This document shows positions 1 to 7,329 of a stretch of DNA of 21,425 nt, one piece after another; the stretch's first letter is position 1; every line of letters begins with the position of its first letter. Under the pieces are notes generated by a model that worked only from the letters and a program-made list of their open reading frames with translations, was not told the DNA's origin and searched no databases. The translations under genes were made by a program, and so were the position numbers. This DNA is from an uncultured Collinsella sp. (GTDB lineage: Bacteria > Actinomycetota > Coriobacteriia > Coriobacteriales > Coriobacteriaceae), in the NCBI GenBank assembly GCA_900757205.1, contig CAAENA010000084.1, positions 1-21,425 on the forward strand. Reading direction: 5' to 3'.

Positions 1-43
1 GCTGGAGGAGATGGACGAGCTGAGCAAGAAGGCGGAGGGCTAG
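1..43 (+). CDS. C-terminal end of an unidentified protein (partial)
   Basis: Only the last 13 codons are inside the window, read from base 2 and ending LEEMDELSKKAEG followed by TAG at 41-43. The segment is strongly charged and helix-forming. The reading frame has normal high-GC codon use and ends cleanly before the palindrome-rich stretch, so it is probably the tail of a real gene that starts to the left. Family and function cannot be told from so few residues. Confidence 0.5.
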   Translation, partial: LEEMDELSKKAEG

Positions 44-108
44 AGCAAGGCGGGGCCGAGGCCGCCTCGATCAATTTGCGAAAGAATCTTGACGGTACCG
101 GCCGCTGC

Positions 109-232
109 GGCGCTTTCGCGCCTTGCGCGCTGCGCTGGCAAACGCTCACGCGTTTACTCAGCTCCGCGCCCCGACGGGTTCGAACCCGTGGCGCGGCAAC
201 AAAAAAGCGGCCGGCGTCCACCAGTCGCTTTT
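109..232. repeat. Hairpin and T-arm-mimic module downstream of tRNA-Lys
   Basis: No gene is seen between 44 and 240. The stretch holds three inverted repeats in series: GGCGC-tttc-GCGCC (109-122), AAACGC-tcac-GCGTTT (140-155) and a perfect 16-base palindrome ACGGGTTCGAACCCGT (174-189) that copies the core of a tRNA T-arm. A terminator hairpin (203-232) follows and then the tRNA-Lys 3' end at 241. The palindrome cannot form a 5-bp stem with a canonical 7-base T loop, and no D-arm or anticodon arm surrounds it, so it is not a tRNA gene. A module with the same order and nearly the same spacing lies beside tRNA-Gly at 15451-15578. Confidence 0.65.
203..232 (-). terminator. Probable terminator of tRNA-Lys
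   Basis: AAAAGCG at 203-209 pairs with CGCTTTT at 226-232 around a 16-base GC-rich interior. On the minus strand the hairpin ends in a run of six T (201-206). It starts 8 bases past the CCA end of tRNA-Lys. The plus-strand side is also T-rich, so it may act in both directions. The stem is short, so strength is uncertain. Confidence 0.55.
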
Positions 233-240
233 CTATTCTA

Positions 241-316
241 TGGTGGGCCGTCAGGGGTTCGAACCCTGGACCTTGGGATTAAAAGTCCCCTGCTCTGCCA
301 GCTGAGCTAACGGCCC
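241..316 (-). tRNA. tRNA-Lys, anticodon TTT
   Basis: The minus strand folds as a full cloverleaf of 76 bases. The acceptor stem GGGCCGT pairs with ACGGCCC, the discriminator is A, and CCA is encoded (241-243). The anticodon loop CTTTTAA gives anticodon TTT, and the T-arm CAGGG-TTCGAAC-CCCTG is perfect. The bottom pair of the anticodon stem appears to be a G-A mismatch. It lies 28 bases downstream of the aminopeptidase gene on the same strand but has its own promoter-like boxes. Confidence 0.96.
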
Positions 317-325
317 GCGGGTGGC

Positions 326-354
326 ATTGTACCACGGTCTGGGACTATTCCCAA
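326..354 (-). promoter_or_regulatory. Promoter of tRNA-Lys
   Basis: On the minus strand TTGGGA (349-354) and TACAAT (326-331) are separated by exactly 17 bases. Transcription would begin near 319, just before the mature 5' end at 316. The -35 box overlaps the last codons of the aminopeptidase gene, so the tRNA promoter is embedded in the upstream gene's 3' end. Confidence 0.6.
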
Positions 355-1625
355 CTCCATTGGCCGTTCTGGAAAATCACAACTTCACGTCCATCAGGCG
401 TAATGCCCGTAATATCGATGTCGTCCGTACCGATCATAAAATCGACGTGCGTGCTCGAGACGTTAACTCCATGCTCCAGGAGCTCCTCCTTGGACATGTC
501 ATACCCACCCTCGATACATTCGGGGAAACCGACACCTAGCGCGAGATGGCAACTAGCGTTCTCGTCATAGAGCGTATCGTAGAACAGAACGCCACTTTCG
601 CGAATCGGCGTGTTCTTGGAGATGAGCGCGACCTCGCCCAGACGAGCGGCGCCTTCGTCGGTGTCAATGATGCTCGCAAGCGTCGCCTTGCCCACGCGGG
701 CATCGTAGTCCACTACGCGGCCGGCCTCGAACTTAATCCAAAAATCGTCAACCTTGTTACCGTGGTGAATGAGCGGCATGGCCGAGTACACGATACCGTC
801 GGCGCGCATACGATCAGGCGAGGTGAAGACTTCCTCGGTGGGAATGTTGGGGAAGAAGGGGTGCCCATCGGGCGTCTTGCCCTTGCCGCCGGCCCACTCG
901 TGACCTTTCGTCATGCCAATCGTCAGATCGGTTCCATTTGCCGCGGTGTAATGCAGGCGGTCAAAACGATTGTCGTTCAGGAAACGCAGGTTCTTTTCGA
1001 ACGCCGCGTCATGAAGCTCCCAGTCGCTCTCCGGGTCCTGGCCATCGGCACGAGCGGTGTGCAGAATCGCATTCCACAGCTTATAGATTGCAACCTCATC
1101 GGCGTCTCCCGGGAACACCTCGCGAGCCCAGGCAACGACAGGCGCGCCGGCGATGCACCACGGGTTGATGTTGTAGTCCAGCCCACGGCGGAAGACCTTG
1201 CACTGCGTATTCCTTGCCTTGGAAGCCGCGGCGGGCTTGGCGGGATCGATACCCTTGAGAGCCGCAGGGTCCGCACCCTCGATAAAGATAAAGCAGGCAC
1301 CGTCCTGGGCCAGGGAATCCAACTGCAGGCGCTTCCACTCGGGTGTCTGCTCAAAATAGCTTTTATCGACATGCTCGTACGTGAGCCTCGTCACGGCATC
1401 ATCGGCCCAAATGACCGTCACGTGGCCAGCGCCGGCGTCATAAGCCTCCGCGACCACCACGCGGGCAAAAGGCGCGCACTCGACCGGAGACTGAACGACA
1501 ACCTCCTGGCCGGGCTTGACGTTTACGCCCTTGCGGACAACCAGACGCGCATAGTTTTTAATCTTGGGCTCCAGGGCCTTCATGCCCTCCAGAGCTTCTT
1601 CGACCGTCAGGGCAGCTCGAATCAT
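345..1625 (-). CDS. M29-family aminopeptidase (AmpS/PepS type)
   Basis: A 426-residue cytoplasmic metallo-aminopeptidase of family M29, which removes N-terminal residues from peptides using two divalent metal ions. Length is normal for the family. The C-terminal half carries the expected metal-site segments: E265 in PTEEVFTSP, E331 in LGEVAL, H360 in NASCHLALG, and H393 and D395 in THVDFMIGT. Their spacing matches what I recall of the ligands in characterised M29 enzymes, so the active site looks intact. An in-frame ATG 12 bases upstream (1637) has no ribosome binding site, whereas GGAG lies six bases before the ATG at 1625, so the latter is chosen. A terminator (1653-1684) separates it from the gene upstream, so it probably has its own promoter. 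Confidence 0.92.
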   Translation of the reverse strand: MIRAALTVEEALEGMKALEPKIKNYARLVVRKGVNVKPGQEVVVQSPVECAPFARVVVAEAYDAGAGHVTVIWADDAVTRLTYEHVDKSYFEQTPEWKRLQLDSLAQDGACFIFIEGADPAALKGIDPAKPAAASKARNTQCKVFRRGLDYNINPWCIAGAPVVAWAREVFPGDADEVAIYKLWNAILHTARADGQDPESDWELHDAAFEKNLRFLNDNRFDRLHYTAANGTDLTIGMTKGHEWAGGKGKTPDGHPFFPNIPTEEVFTSPDRMRADGIVYSAMPLIHHGNKVDDFWIKFEAGRVVDYDARVGKATLASIIDTDEGAARLGEVALISKNTPIRESGVLFYDTLYDENASCHLALGVGFPECIEGGYDMSKEELLEHGVNVSSTHVDFMIGTDDIDITGITPDGREVVIFQNGQWSWE

Positions 1626-1652
1626 GTGCCACTCCATCTATCTATAGAACAG

Positions 1653-1684
1653 TAAAAGGGCGCGCCGCAAAAACGACGCGCCTT
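1653..1684 (-). terminator. Terminator after the purC - small membrane protein pair
   Basis: GGCGCG and CGCGCC form a stem around about 12 bases containing a run of A on the plus strand. On the minus strand it is followed by CTTTTACTG. It lies about 30 bases past the stop codon at 1715 and before the aminopeptidase start, so it closes the upstream transcript. Confidence 0.65.
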
Positions 1685-1714
1685 ATATCTTAGCGATAAG
1701 TATGGATACAAGCG

Positions 1715-2290
1715 CTACTTCTTCTTGGAGGCCTTCGTGTCCTCCTCGGCAGCCGCGCGCTCAATAAGAGCGTTGAGCTTGTTCTCGGACATGCCCTCGG
1801 CCTGCGTGCGGTACATGTTGCGCAGGGGACGAATACGAACGAAGTCGTAGATAAAGTCACCCAGAATGATGACATAGGACAAAACGATGCCGACCATCTG
1901 GACGGGACTGGACACCGTGCCGCCGGGAGCGAAGTAGAACGAAGCCCAAATTGCCACGACGAGCACCATGCCGATGGCAAGCACGGCCCACCAGATACGA
2001 CGGCGCTTGGTGTAGTCCTCATCCTGCTTGAGAAGGATATTCGACACCGTGTAGATGCGATCCTCGCGGGCGCGCTGCTTAGCCTTGCGAGCGCGCTTCT
2101 CCTCTTTAGAGAGGCCCTCGAGGTTCTCGCCCTTCTCGAGCTCTTTGCGGCGAGCTTTAGACGAAGCTGGCACGACGCGGACAGAGCTCGCTGCCTGACG
2201 GGCGGGCTTAGCAGATGCGGCGGACTTGCGCGCAACCCCGGTAACTTCGTGGGATTGCGTGCGCTTGTTCGTGGCGCTACGGGTACTCAC
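1715..2290 (-). CDS. Small two-helix membrane protein, function unknown
   Basis: A 191-residue protein I do not recognise beyond a general coriobacterial look. The first 98 residues are very rich in Lys, Arg, Ala and Ser with charged helical stretches (about 45-78), suggesting a disordered cytoplasmic region that may bind nucleic acid or membrane lipid. Two membrane segments follow, about 99-120 and 129-149, then a basic Arg-containing stretch and a Lys-rich tail ending SKKK. The start is a GTG directly after the purC stop (TAAGTG), with AAGGAG nine bases upstream inside purC, so it is translated from the purC transcript. There is no sign of an enzyme fold. Confidence 0.8.
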   Translation of the reverse strand: MSTRSATNKRTQSHEVTGVARKSAASAKPARQAASSVRVVPASSKARRKELEKGENLEGLSKEEKRARKAKQRAREDRIYTVSNILLKQDEDYTKRRRIWWAVLAIGMVLVVAIWASFYFAPGGTVSSPVQMVGIVLSYVIILGDFIYDFVRIRPLRNMYRTQAEGMSENKLNALIERAAAEEDTKASKKK

Positions 2291-3178
2291 TTATGCGTTC
2301 TCCTTCATACTTGTGAACTGGGAGCCCGTGATGATCTGGAAGGCCTCGCGATAGCGCTCGGACGTGCCATCGATGACCTCGGCGGGCAGGTGCGGGGTCT
2401 CCCCCGTCATATCCCAGTTGGCTTTGAGCCAATTGCGGACGAATTGTTTGTCGTAGCTGGGCTGAATCTTGCCCTCCTCGTAGCTGGCGGCAGGCCAGAA
2501 ACGGCTGGAGTCGGGCGTGAGGCACTCGTCGATCAGCGTGACCTTGCCATCGATGACACCAAACTCAAACTTAGTGTCGGCAATGATGATGCCACGGGTC
2601 GCTGCATACTCGGCGGCAGCCTTGTAGATCTTGAGGGAAAGGTCGCGAATCTGCGTGGCGATGTCCTCGCCCACGATCTCGCAGCAACGCTCGAACGAGA
2701 TGTTCTCGTCGTGGTCACCGATCTCGGCCTTCGTGGACGGCGTGAACAGCGGCTCGGGGAGCTTGGAGGCCTCGGTTAGACCCTCAGGCAGCTGGATGCC
2801 GCAGACGGTGCCGTTCTCGTCATAGGTCTTCTTGCCCGAACCGGTCAGATAGCCGCGGACGATGCACTCGATAGGAATCGTCTGGGCCTTCTTGACCAGC
2901 ATGGCGCGGCCTGCGAGGTAGTCACGATACTCGGCAAACTCCTCGGGGAAATCCGCCGGGTCGATGGAAACGAGATGGTTGGGGACGATGTCGGCAAACT
3001 TATCGAACCAGAATGCCGAGATGCGGTTGAGCACCTCTCCCTTAAACGGAATCTCGTCGGGGAGAATAAAGTCGAACGCAGAAATGCGGTCGGTGGCGAC
3101 CATCAGCAGGTTTTCACCGGCATCGTAAATATCACGAACCTTGCCACGGGAATCCGGACGACGCTCCATCGTTGTCAC
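2291..3178 (-). CDS. purC: Phosphoribosylaminoimidazole-succinocarboxamide synthase (SAICAR synthetase)
   Basis: A 295-residue enzyme that joins aspartate to CAIR with ATP to give SAICAR in de novo purine synthesis. The sequence is typical from end to end: the N-terminal GKVRDIYD nucleotide-binding strand, DRISAFDF, the GYLTGSGKKTYDENGTVCG region, the IIIADTKFEFG segment and LIDECLTPDSSRFWP. The frame opens at a GTG at 3187, but that codon overlaps the AAGGAG ribosome site. The GTG at 3178 sits eight bases past it and is preferred; an ATG at 3169 is the other choice. purB, the next lyase in the pathway, is 10 kb away on the same strand. A hairpin at 3210-3229 stands just upstream. Confidence 0.95.
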   Translation of the reverse strand: MTTMERRPDSRGKVRDIYDAGENLLMVATDRISAFDFILPDEIPFKGEVLNRISAFWFDKFADIVPNHLVSIDPADFPEEFAEYRDYLAGRAMLVKKAQTIPIECIVRGYLTGSGKKTYDENGTVCGIQLPEGLTEASKLPEPLFTPSTKAEIGDHDENISFERCCEIVGEDIATQIRDLSLKIYKAAAEYAATRGIIIADTKFEFGVIDGKVTLIDECLTPDSSRFWPAASYEEGKIQPSYDKQFVRNWLKANWDMTGETPHLPAEVIDGTSERYREAFQIITGSQFTSMKENA

Positions 3179-3205
3179 GTGAGTCACTCCTTACCTAAAT
3201 ACGAC

Positions 3206-3229
3206 AGAAATGCGGGCTCTCTCCCGCAT
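3206..3229 (-). terminator. Hairpin between histidine kinase and purC, probable terminator
   Basis: ATGCGGG (3210-3216) and CCCGCAT (3223-3229) form a perfect 7-bp stem with loop CTCTCT. On the minus strand TTTCTGTCG follows. It is about 60 bases past the kinase stop and 31 bases before the purC start. There is almost no room for a separate purC promoter downstream, so the hairpin could instead be part of a purC leader. Confidence 0.5.
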
Positions 3230-3287
3230 GTTTTCGCAAACTCGGAGCGGCAGGGACGCGGCCCCTCCTTCACCGAATAGCGAAAAG

Positions 3288-4853
3288 CTAGTGCTCCATT
3301 GTAGTAGATGCCGCGTCTGCCGTGTGCTCGCGGGGCAGATGAATTGTAAAAGTCGTACCCTTTCCAAGCTCCGACTCCACGGATATGTAGCCATGGTGAC
3401 GCTCGACGATCTGCTTGGTCACGGCGAGGCCCACGCCCAGGCCGCCAGCTTCGCGGGCGCGGCTGGCATCGGCGCGCCAAAAACGACCGAAGATGCGCGA
3501 CAGATCGTCCTTGGCGATACCGATGCCCGTATCCGAAACCGCGATATCGACGTGCTTGCGGTCGCTGAGCACCGACACCACGACCCAACCCCCCTCGGGG
3601 GTGTAACGCATGGCGTTGCTCATGAGGTTAATAACGCATTGCGTGATCATGTCGGGATCTGCCTCGACAACGTCATCGTGGCCCTGCGTCTCATCCGCAA
3701 AGCGCAAACGCAGGTCACGGTCGGCAAACAGGCGCTCCTGGCCATTCACAATCGAACGCACAAACGGCACCATATCCACCGGCTCCAGGTTGAGCGGCGC
3801 GGTACTGTTTTCCATGCGCGACAGGTCGAGCATCTGCTGCACCAGACGGGCCAGACGACGCGTCTCGGATGCGACTGTCTCCAGGTGTTCGTCGTCGGTG
3901 GGATACACGCCGTCTTGCATGGCCTCGACCGTTGCAAGCATGGCCATGAGCGGCGTGCGCAGCTCGTGAGCGACATCAGAGGTCAGGCGCTTCTCGTGCT
4001 TCATATCCTTTTCGAGTGAGGTGGCCATCTCGTCGAAGGTCTCTCCCAGCTGATCGATCTCATCATCGCCGCGCAGGCCCGTACGAGCGGACAGGTCTCC
4101 ATCGCGGATCTGCTTGGCGGTGCTGGTAATACGATGAATCGGCTTGGTGAGCATGCGCGACATGAGCGCTCCGATAACGACCGAGATGCAGACGGCCACA
4201 ACCGCGGCAAGGGCCATGGCGTTAAAGGTCTTCTCTCTGAATGCTGAGTCTGCCTTGGTGAGCAGGGCATCGGAGCCAATCGCCCACAATTTGACCTGAC
4301 CCACGTGCTCGCCGGAGGACGTCACGATCTCAACGTTGGCAACACTATTGGAATCGGTGGGAGCAGACGAGACTGGGCTGTGCGATGCCTTCTTTCCGCT
4401 CGTACCGTCGGTCGTCGCCTGATTTTCGCGCACATCGGCAGTAGCGCTTGCCGAGGGCCACGAGTCGTCGTAGACGATGACGCCCTTTTTATTGACAACC
4501 TGCATGCCAAGATCGTCGGACACCAAGCTCGATGTCGCGACCGCACGCAACTCCCCCGCGGTCCAATTGCCGTTTTCCTCGTACGACGTCGCAAGCTTTT
4601 CGGCTGCGGAATTGGCGATTTCGACAATATTGGAGCGCGTGTAATCCGTAAAAACCGTGCCCCACACAACGGAGACAACGCCCACCAGCACCAGTACCGT
4701 CATGAGCGATGTCAGGGCAAAAGCCAGGGCCATGCGCGAGGGATAGCTCATCGTTGGCCGTGAATCGGAACGAGGCGTGTTCCAACTAGCCTTGGAACCC
4801 GCCTCGTTCTCCTGCTTATGCTTTTGCCCGATTTCAAAGCGCGCAGGTGTCAT
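3288..4853 (-). CDS. HAMP-domain sensor histidine kinase
   Basis: A 521-residue membrane kinase that autophosphorylates and passes phosphate to the response regulator encoded just upstream. It has a 40-residue basic cytoplasmic head, TM1 (about 41-68), an extracellular sensor of about 140 residues with a Ser/Thr-rich middle, TM2 (about 211-232), HAMP (about 233-286), the phosphoacceptor H296 in SDVAHELRTPL, and an ATPase domain with N413 in NLMSNAM, DTGIGI (441-446), FGRFWR and GGLGVGLAV. All catalytic boxes are intact. The start is 12 bases after the regulator's stop and has AAGGA eight bases upstream, so the two form one operon. The ligand is unknown; an ATG at codon 35 would remove most of the N-terminal head. 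Confidence 0.93.
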   Translation of the reverse strand: MTPARFEIGQKHKQENEAGSKASWNTPRSDSRPTMSYPSRMALAFALTSLMTVLVLVGVVSVVWGTVFTDYTRSNIVEIANSAAEKLATSYEENGNWTAGELRAVATSSLVSDDLGMQVVNKKGVIVYDDSWPSASATADVRENQATTDGTSGKKASHSPVSSAPTDSNSVANVEIVTSSGEHVGQVKLWAIGSDALLTKADSAFREKTFNAMALAAVVAVCISVVIGALMSRMLTKPIHRITSTAKQIRDGDLSARTGLRGDDEIDQLGETFDEMATSLEKDMKHEKRLTSDVAHELRTPLMAMLATVEAMQDGVYPTDDEHLETVASETRRLARLVQQMLDLSRMENSTAPLNLEPVDMVPFVRSIVNGQERLFADRDLRLRFADETQGHDDVVEADPDMITQCVINLMSNAMRYTPEGGWVVVSVLSDRKHVDIAVSDTGIGIAKDDLSRIFGRFWRADASRAREAGGLGVGLAVTKQIVERHHGYISVESELGKGTTFTIHLPREHTADAASTTMEH

Positions 4854-4865
4854 ATGTGATTTCCT

Positions 4866-5588
4866 TTATTTCTCGTCCGACTTATCGGTCTTGGTCGGAG
4901 CCTCGAAGCGGTAGCCGACACCGTGGACGGTGTAAAGCCACTTGGGCTTCTTGGGGTCGTCGCCCAGCTTGGCGCGAAGGTTCTTCACGTGGCTGTCGAT
5001 GGTGCGCTCGTAACCCTCAAAGTCGTAGCCGAGCACTTTCTCGACCAACTCCATGCGGTTGTAGACGCGGCCGGGGTGACGGGCAAGCGTGGTGAGCAGC
5101 TTGAACTCGGAAGCCGTCAGGTCGACTTCCTTGCCCTCGACCAAAATCTTGTGGCCCGAGATGTCAATGACCAGATCGCCAAAGTCGAGCACCTCGACGG
5201 CCGGCTCATCGGCCTGGTGGGCACGGCGGAACAAGGCGCGTACGCGCGCGACGAGCTCGCGCGGCGAGAACGGCTTGATCAGGTAGTCGTCGGCACCGAG
5301 CTCGAGGCCGATAATACGGTCCTCGATCTCGCCCTTGGCCGTCAGCATAATGATGGGGACATCCGAGGTGTCGCGAATGGTGCGGCAAACGCGCTCGCCG
5401 GGAATCTTGGGGAGCATAAGGTCGAGCACAACCAGGTCGAACTGGTGCTTCTCGAACTCCTCGATAGCGGACTGGCCGTCGCCGACGCCAACAACCCAGT
5501 AGCCCTCGCGCTCGAGATAGGCAGCGACGGCGTCACGGATTGCCTTCTCGTCCTCGACCAGCAGAATCTTTTTTGCATCTGAAGCCAT
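4866..5588 (-). CDS. OmpR/PhoB-family response regulator
   Basis: A 240-residue two-domain transcription factor. The receiver has the acidic pocket E12-D13, phosphoacceptor D56 in VVLDLMLP, T83 and K105 in LIKPFS. The C-terminal winged helix (about 135-230) has TASEFKLLTTLARHPGRV, the recognition-helix segment RTIDSHVKNLRAKLG and the closing wing VHGVGYRFE. The frame opens at a TTG at 5609, but the ATG at 5588 follows a G-rich ribosome site AGGGGGG by seven bases and fits the family start. It is first in a two-gene operon with the kinase. A TAAAAT box at 5628-5633 may be the -10 of the operon, although I see no good -35. Confidence 0.95.
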   Translation of the reverse strand: MASDAKKILLVEDEKAIRDAVAAYLEREGYWVVGVGDGQSAIEEFEKHQFDLVVLDLMLPKIPGERVCRTIRDTSDVPIIMLTAKGEIEDRIIGLELGADDYLIKPFSPRELVARVRALFRRAHQADEPAVEVLDFGDLVIDISGHKILVEGKEVDLTASEFKLLTTLARHPGRVYNRMELVEKVLGYDFEGYERTIDSHVKNLRAKLGDDPKKPKWLYTVHGVGYRFEAPTKTDKSDEK

Positions 5589-5627
5589 AACACGGCCCCC
5601 CTGTCTCAATTAGCTAAGAACAAGCTC

Positions 5628-5633
5628 ATTTTA
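5628..5633 (-). promoter_or_regulatory. Possible -10 box of the two-component operon
   Basis: TAAAAT on the minus strand lies about 40 bases upstream of the regulator's ATG, in the only gap (5589-5741) available for a promoter. No convincing -35 hexamer is seen 16-18 bases upstream, so it may need an activator, possibly the regulator itself. Confidence 0.3.
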
Positions 5634-5741
5634 ACGCACCTGAGCCCACCGGGTATCGCATGGACGCGACAGCTCGGCGGGCGGTACTCATAGTCACAAC
5701 GCGTTTATTCCCCTGTCGACGCCTTTTTAACCCCTCGGAGA

Positions 5742-6953
5742 CTAAAGAGAGAACAGGCGAGCGGTAACCGTCTCGGGAATTCCCTGGCTGTTACGCACCG
5801 TTGCGTACGTTAAGAACGAGTTCGATTTACCCGCCGTAGCAGGATAATCGCCATACTCCAAGGCTCGGTCGGGCGACAGAAGCGAGCCGTAGGTCTTGGC
5901 CGAAGTGTCAATCAAAAAATGCGACGCCTGAACTTTAACCAGGTATTTATTTTTCCTTCCCGCAGCGCACGCGAGCGGCTCACGCGAAAGGAAGAGGTAC
6001 GGCCCACCCTCGTTACCGATATAGGTGCCCATATTGCCCAGGCTACCCACACCGCTATACGTCGCCTCAATGGAGAACACGAAGGTGTCGCCCATATACA
6101 CGGCCTCGAAAGGCGAAACCGACGAAGGAAGCACCAGCTGAGCTCGCTTCGTGTTGTTGCCGTCAGTCAGGTCGATCGCCGTCATACCGTAATAGACGCC
6201 CTCATCATTGTGCACGCGGGGCGAGATGGTCAGGATGCCGTCGCTCACACGCGGGGCGGATGCGAAGCGCCCTGTCGACTTCCAAATAGTCTCAGGCTTG
6301 GACTCGCTGGGCGACTGACGGTAGCAGTACGAATCGTTACTCGTCTTGCTGCCGCCGGACGAGGGCATCTTATACCAGATGACCGACGACCCATACGCTG
6401 TGAAGAGCGGCGGATCGTAGTTTTCGCCACCGCGGTCGAGCTCGACAGCGTTGCCGGTAAGGGAGGAGCCTGCAAGGTTTTGCGCATAGAGTTTCCAAGA
6501 CGCATTGGCAAAGTTCATCTCGACCCACGCGAACACGCCATCACCCGCGCGAACGTCGTAAAACGCATAACCGGTTCCCTCAACGGGATCCTCGATAAGT
6601 GTGGTAAGCGAGCCATCGCCCAGGTTGAGCACACCAAGCGTATTGGCATGCAGGGCAGAAGCAGGCGCCATCATCGCGGCAGCATAGTCGCCATCGCAGT
6701 AGTACAGCAGCGTGCCCAGCGGCAGCGTCCACGAGGCCGCGGGCTCAAGATCGATATCGACAGCTTCGTACTCATCAGTGATCGAGACAATCTTCGAATC
6801 GTCCTTGATAACCTGTGGCTCGCCGGCAGCATCGTCGCTGGTACCCGTTTTCTTTGAGCATCCGGCAAGCACCGTGGCAGCGCCCGCGGCAGCCCCTCCG
6901 AGCACAAAGCCGCGGCGCGATATTCCGTTCTTGATCTGGTCGGCGATACTCAT
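5742..6953 (-). CDS. Tat-exported lipoprotein, probably a beta-propeller-like domain
   Basis: A 403-residue exported protein of unknown function. The N-terminus has a twin-arginine signal SRRGFV at residues 12-17, a hydrophobic Ala/Gly stretch and a lipobox LAGC with C32, so the mature protein should be lipid-anchored on the outside of the membrane. The rest is rich in short beta strands with repeated Gly-Asp turns and aromatic residues, such as GDGVFAWVEM, SSVIWYK, SDGILTISP and GDTFVFSIE, which looks like a beta-propeller. Tat export suggests folding before secretion. An upstream in-frame start at 7007 is rejected because the signal begins properly at the ATG at 6953. That ATG shares one base with the stop of the TSCPD gene (TAATG), implying coupled translation. 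Confidence 0.85.
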   Translation of the reverse strand: MSIADQIKNGISRRGFVLGGAAAGAATVLAGCSKKTGTSDDAAGEPQVIKDDSKIVSITDEYEAVDIDLEPAASWTLPLGTLLYYCDGDYAAAMMAPASALHANTLGVLNLGDGSLTTLIEDPVEGTGYAFYDVRAGDGVFAWVEMNFANASWKLYAQNLAGSSLTGNAVELDRGGENYDPPLFTAYGSSVIWYKMPSSGGSKTSNDSYCYRQSPSESKPETIWKSTGRFASAPRVSDGILTISPRVHNDEGVYYGMTAIDLTDGNNTKRAQLVLPSSVSPFEAVYMGDTFVFSIEATYSGVGSLGNMGTYIGNEGGPYLFLSREPLACAAGRKNKYLVKVQASHFLIDTSAKTYGSLLSPDRALEYGDYPATAGKSNSFLTYATVRNSQGIPETVTARLFSL

Positions 6954-7216
6954 TAGGCGATCTCGGCGCGAGCGGCCTCGATAGCGCGCGTGAGCTGATC
7001 GGCGCAAGAAGTATTCTTCATACCGCAGGTGTTACCAGCGAGAACCTCGATGACGCGATCGGCAGGAGCGCCCTCGACCAGCTTAGAGATAGCCTTGAGA
7101 TTGCCGTTGCAGCCACCGGTAAACTCGACGCCCACCACCTTGTTGCCGTCATCGGACAGGTCAAGGTGGATATTGCGAGTGCATACGCCCTGAGGCTTGT
7201 AATCAAAACTAATCAT
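6953..7216 (-). CDS. TSCPD-domain four-cysteine protein (TIGR03905-like)
   Basis: An 87-residue cytoplasmic protein resembling the small stand-alone TSCPD family, named for the domain also found at the C-terminus of some class II ribonucleotide reductases. It carries the family's four cysteines: C12 in GVCTRNI, C36 in GGCNGNL, and C64 and C71 in NTCGMKNTSC. Their arrangement suggests metal or redox binding, though no activity is established. GAGGGG precedes the ATG by seven bases. A GATAAT box at 7252-7257 could be its -10. It is the first gene of a two-gene unit with the Tat lipoprotein, whose start overlaps its stop. Confidence 0.85.
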   Translation of the reverse strand: MISFDYKPQGVCTRNIHLDLSDDGNKVVGVEFTGGCNGNLKAISKLVEGAPADRVIEVLAGNTCGMKNTSCADQLTRAIEAARAEIA

Positions 7217-7329
7217 TGCGTTCCCCTCTCGTAAAGCAATTTCAGACGTCTATTATCCCCGTCCGAACCGATAAAGTATCGCGGGCACCGATTCAACATT
7301 CCCCAATGCGCAAACCGGCGGCAGCAATA

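Noticed and set aside
171..200. Possible extra tRNA gene around the GGGTTCGAACCC motif
   Set aside because: Only a T-arm-like palindrome is present; no acceptor, D or anticodon arm can be folded around it on either strand.
76..310. Short plus-strand open frames across tRNA-Lys
   Set aside because: They translate the tRNA and its flanking palindromes (the familiar GSNPGPWD-type artefact) and are not genes.
546..1655. Plus-strand open frame of 369 codons opposite the aminopeptidase gene
   Set aside because: Antisense shadow of a well-supported M29 gene; no ribosome site or recognisable protein features.
3179..3187. First GTG of the purC frame as the start
   Set aside because: It overlaps the AAGGAG ribosome site; the GTG at 3178 has the proper spacing.
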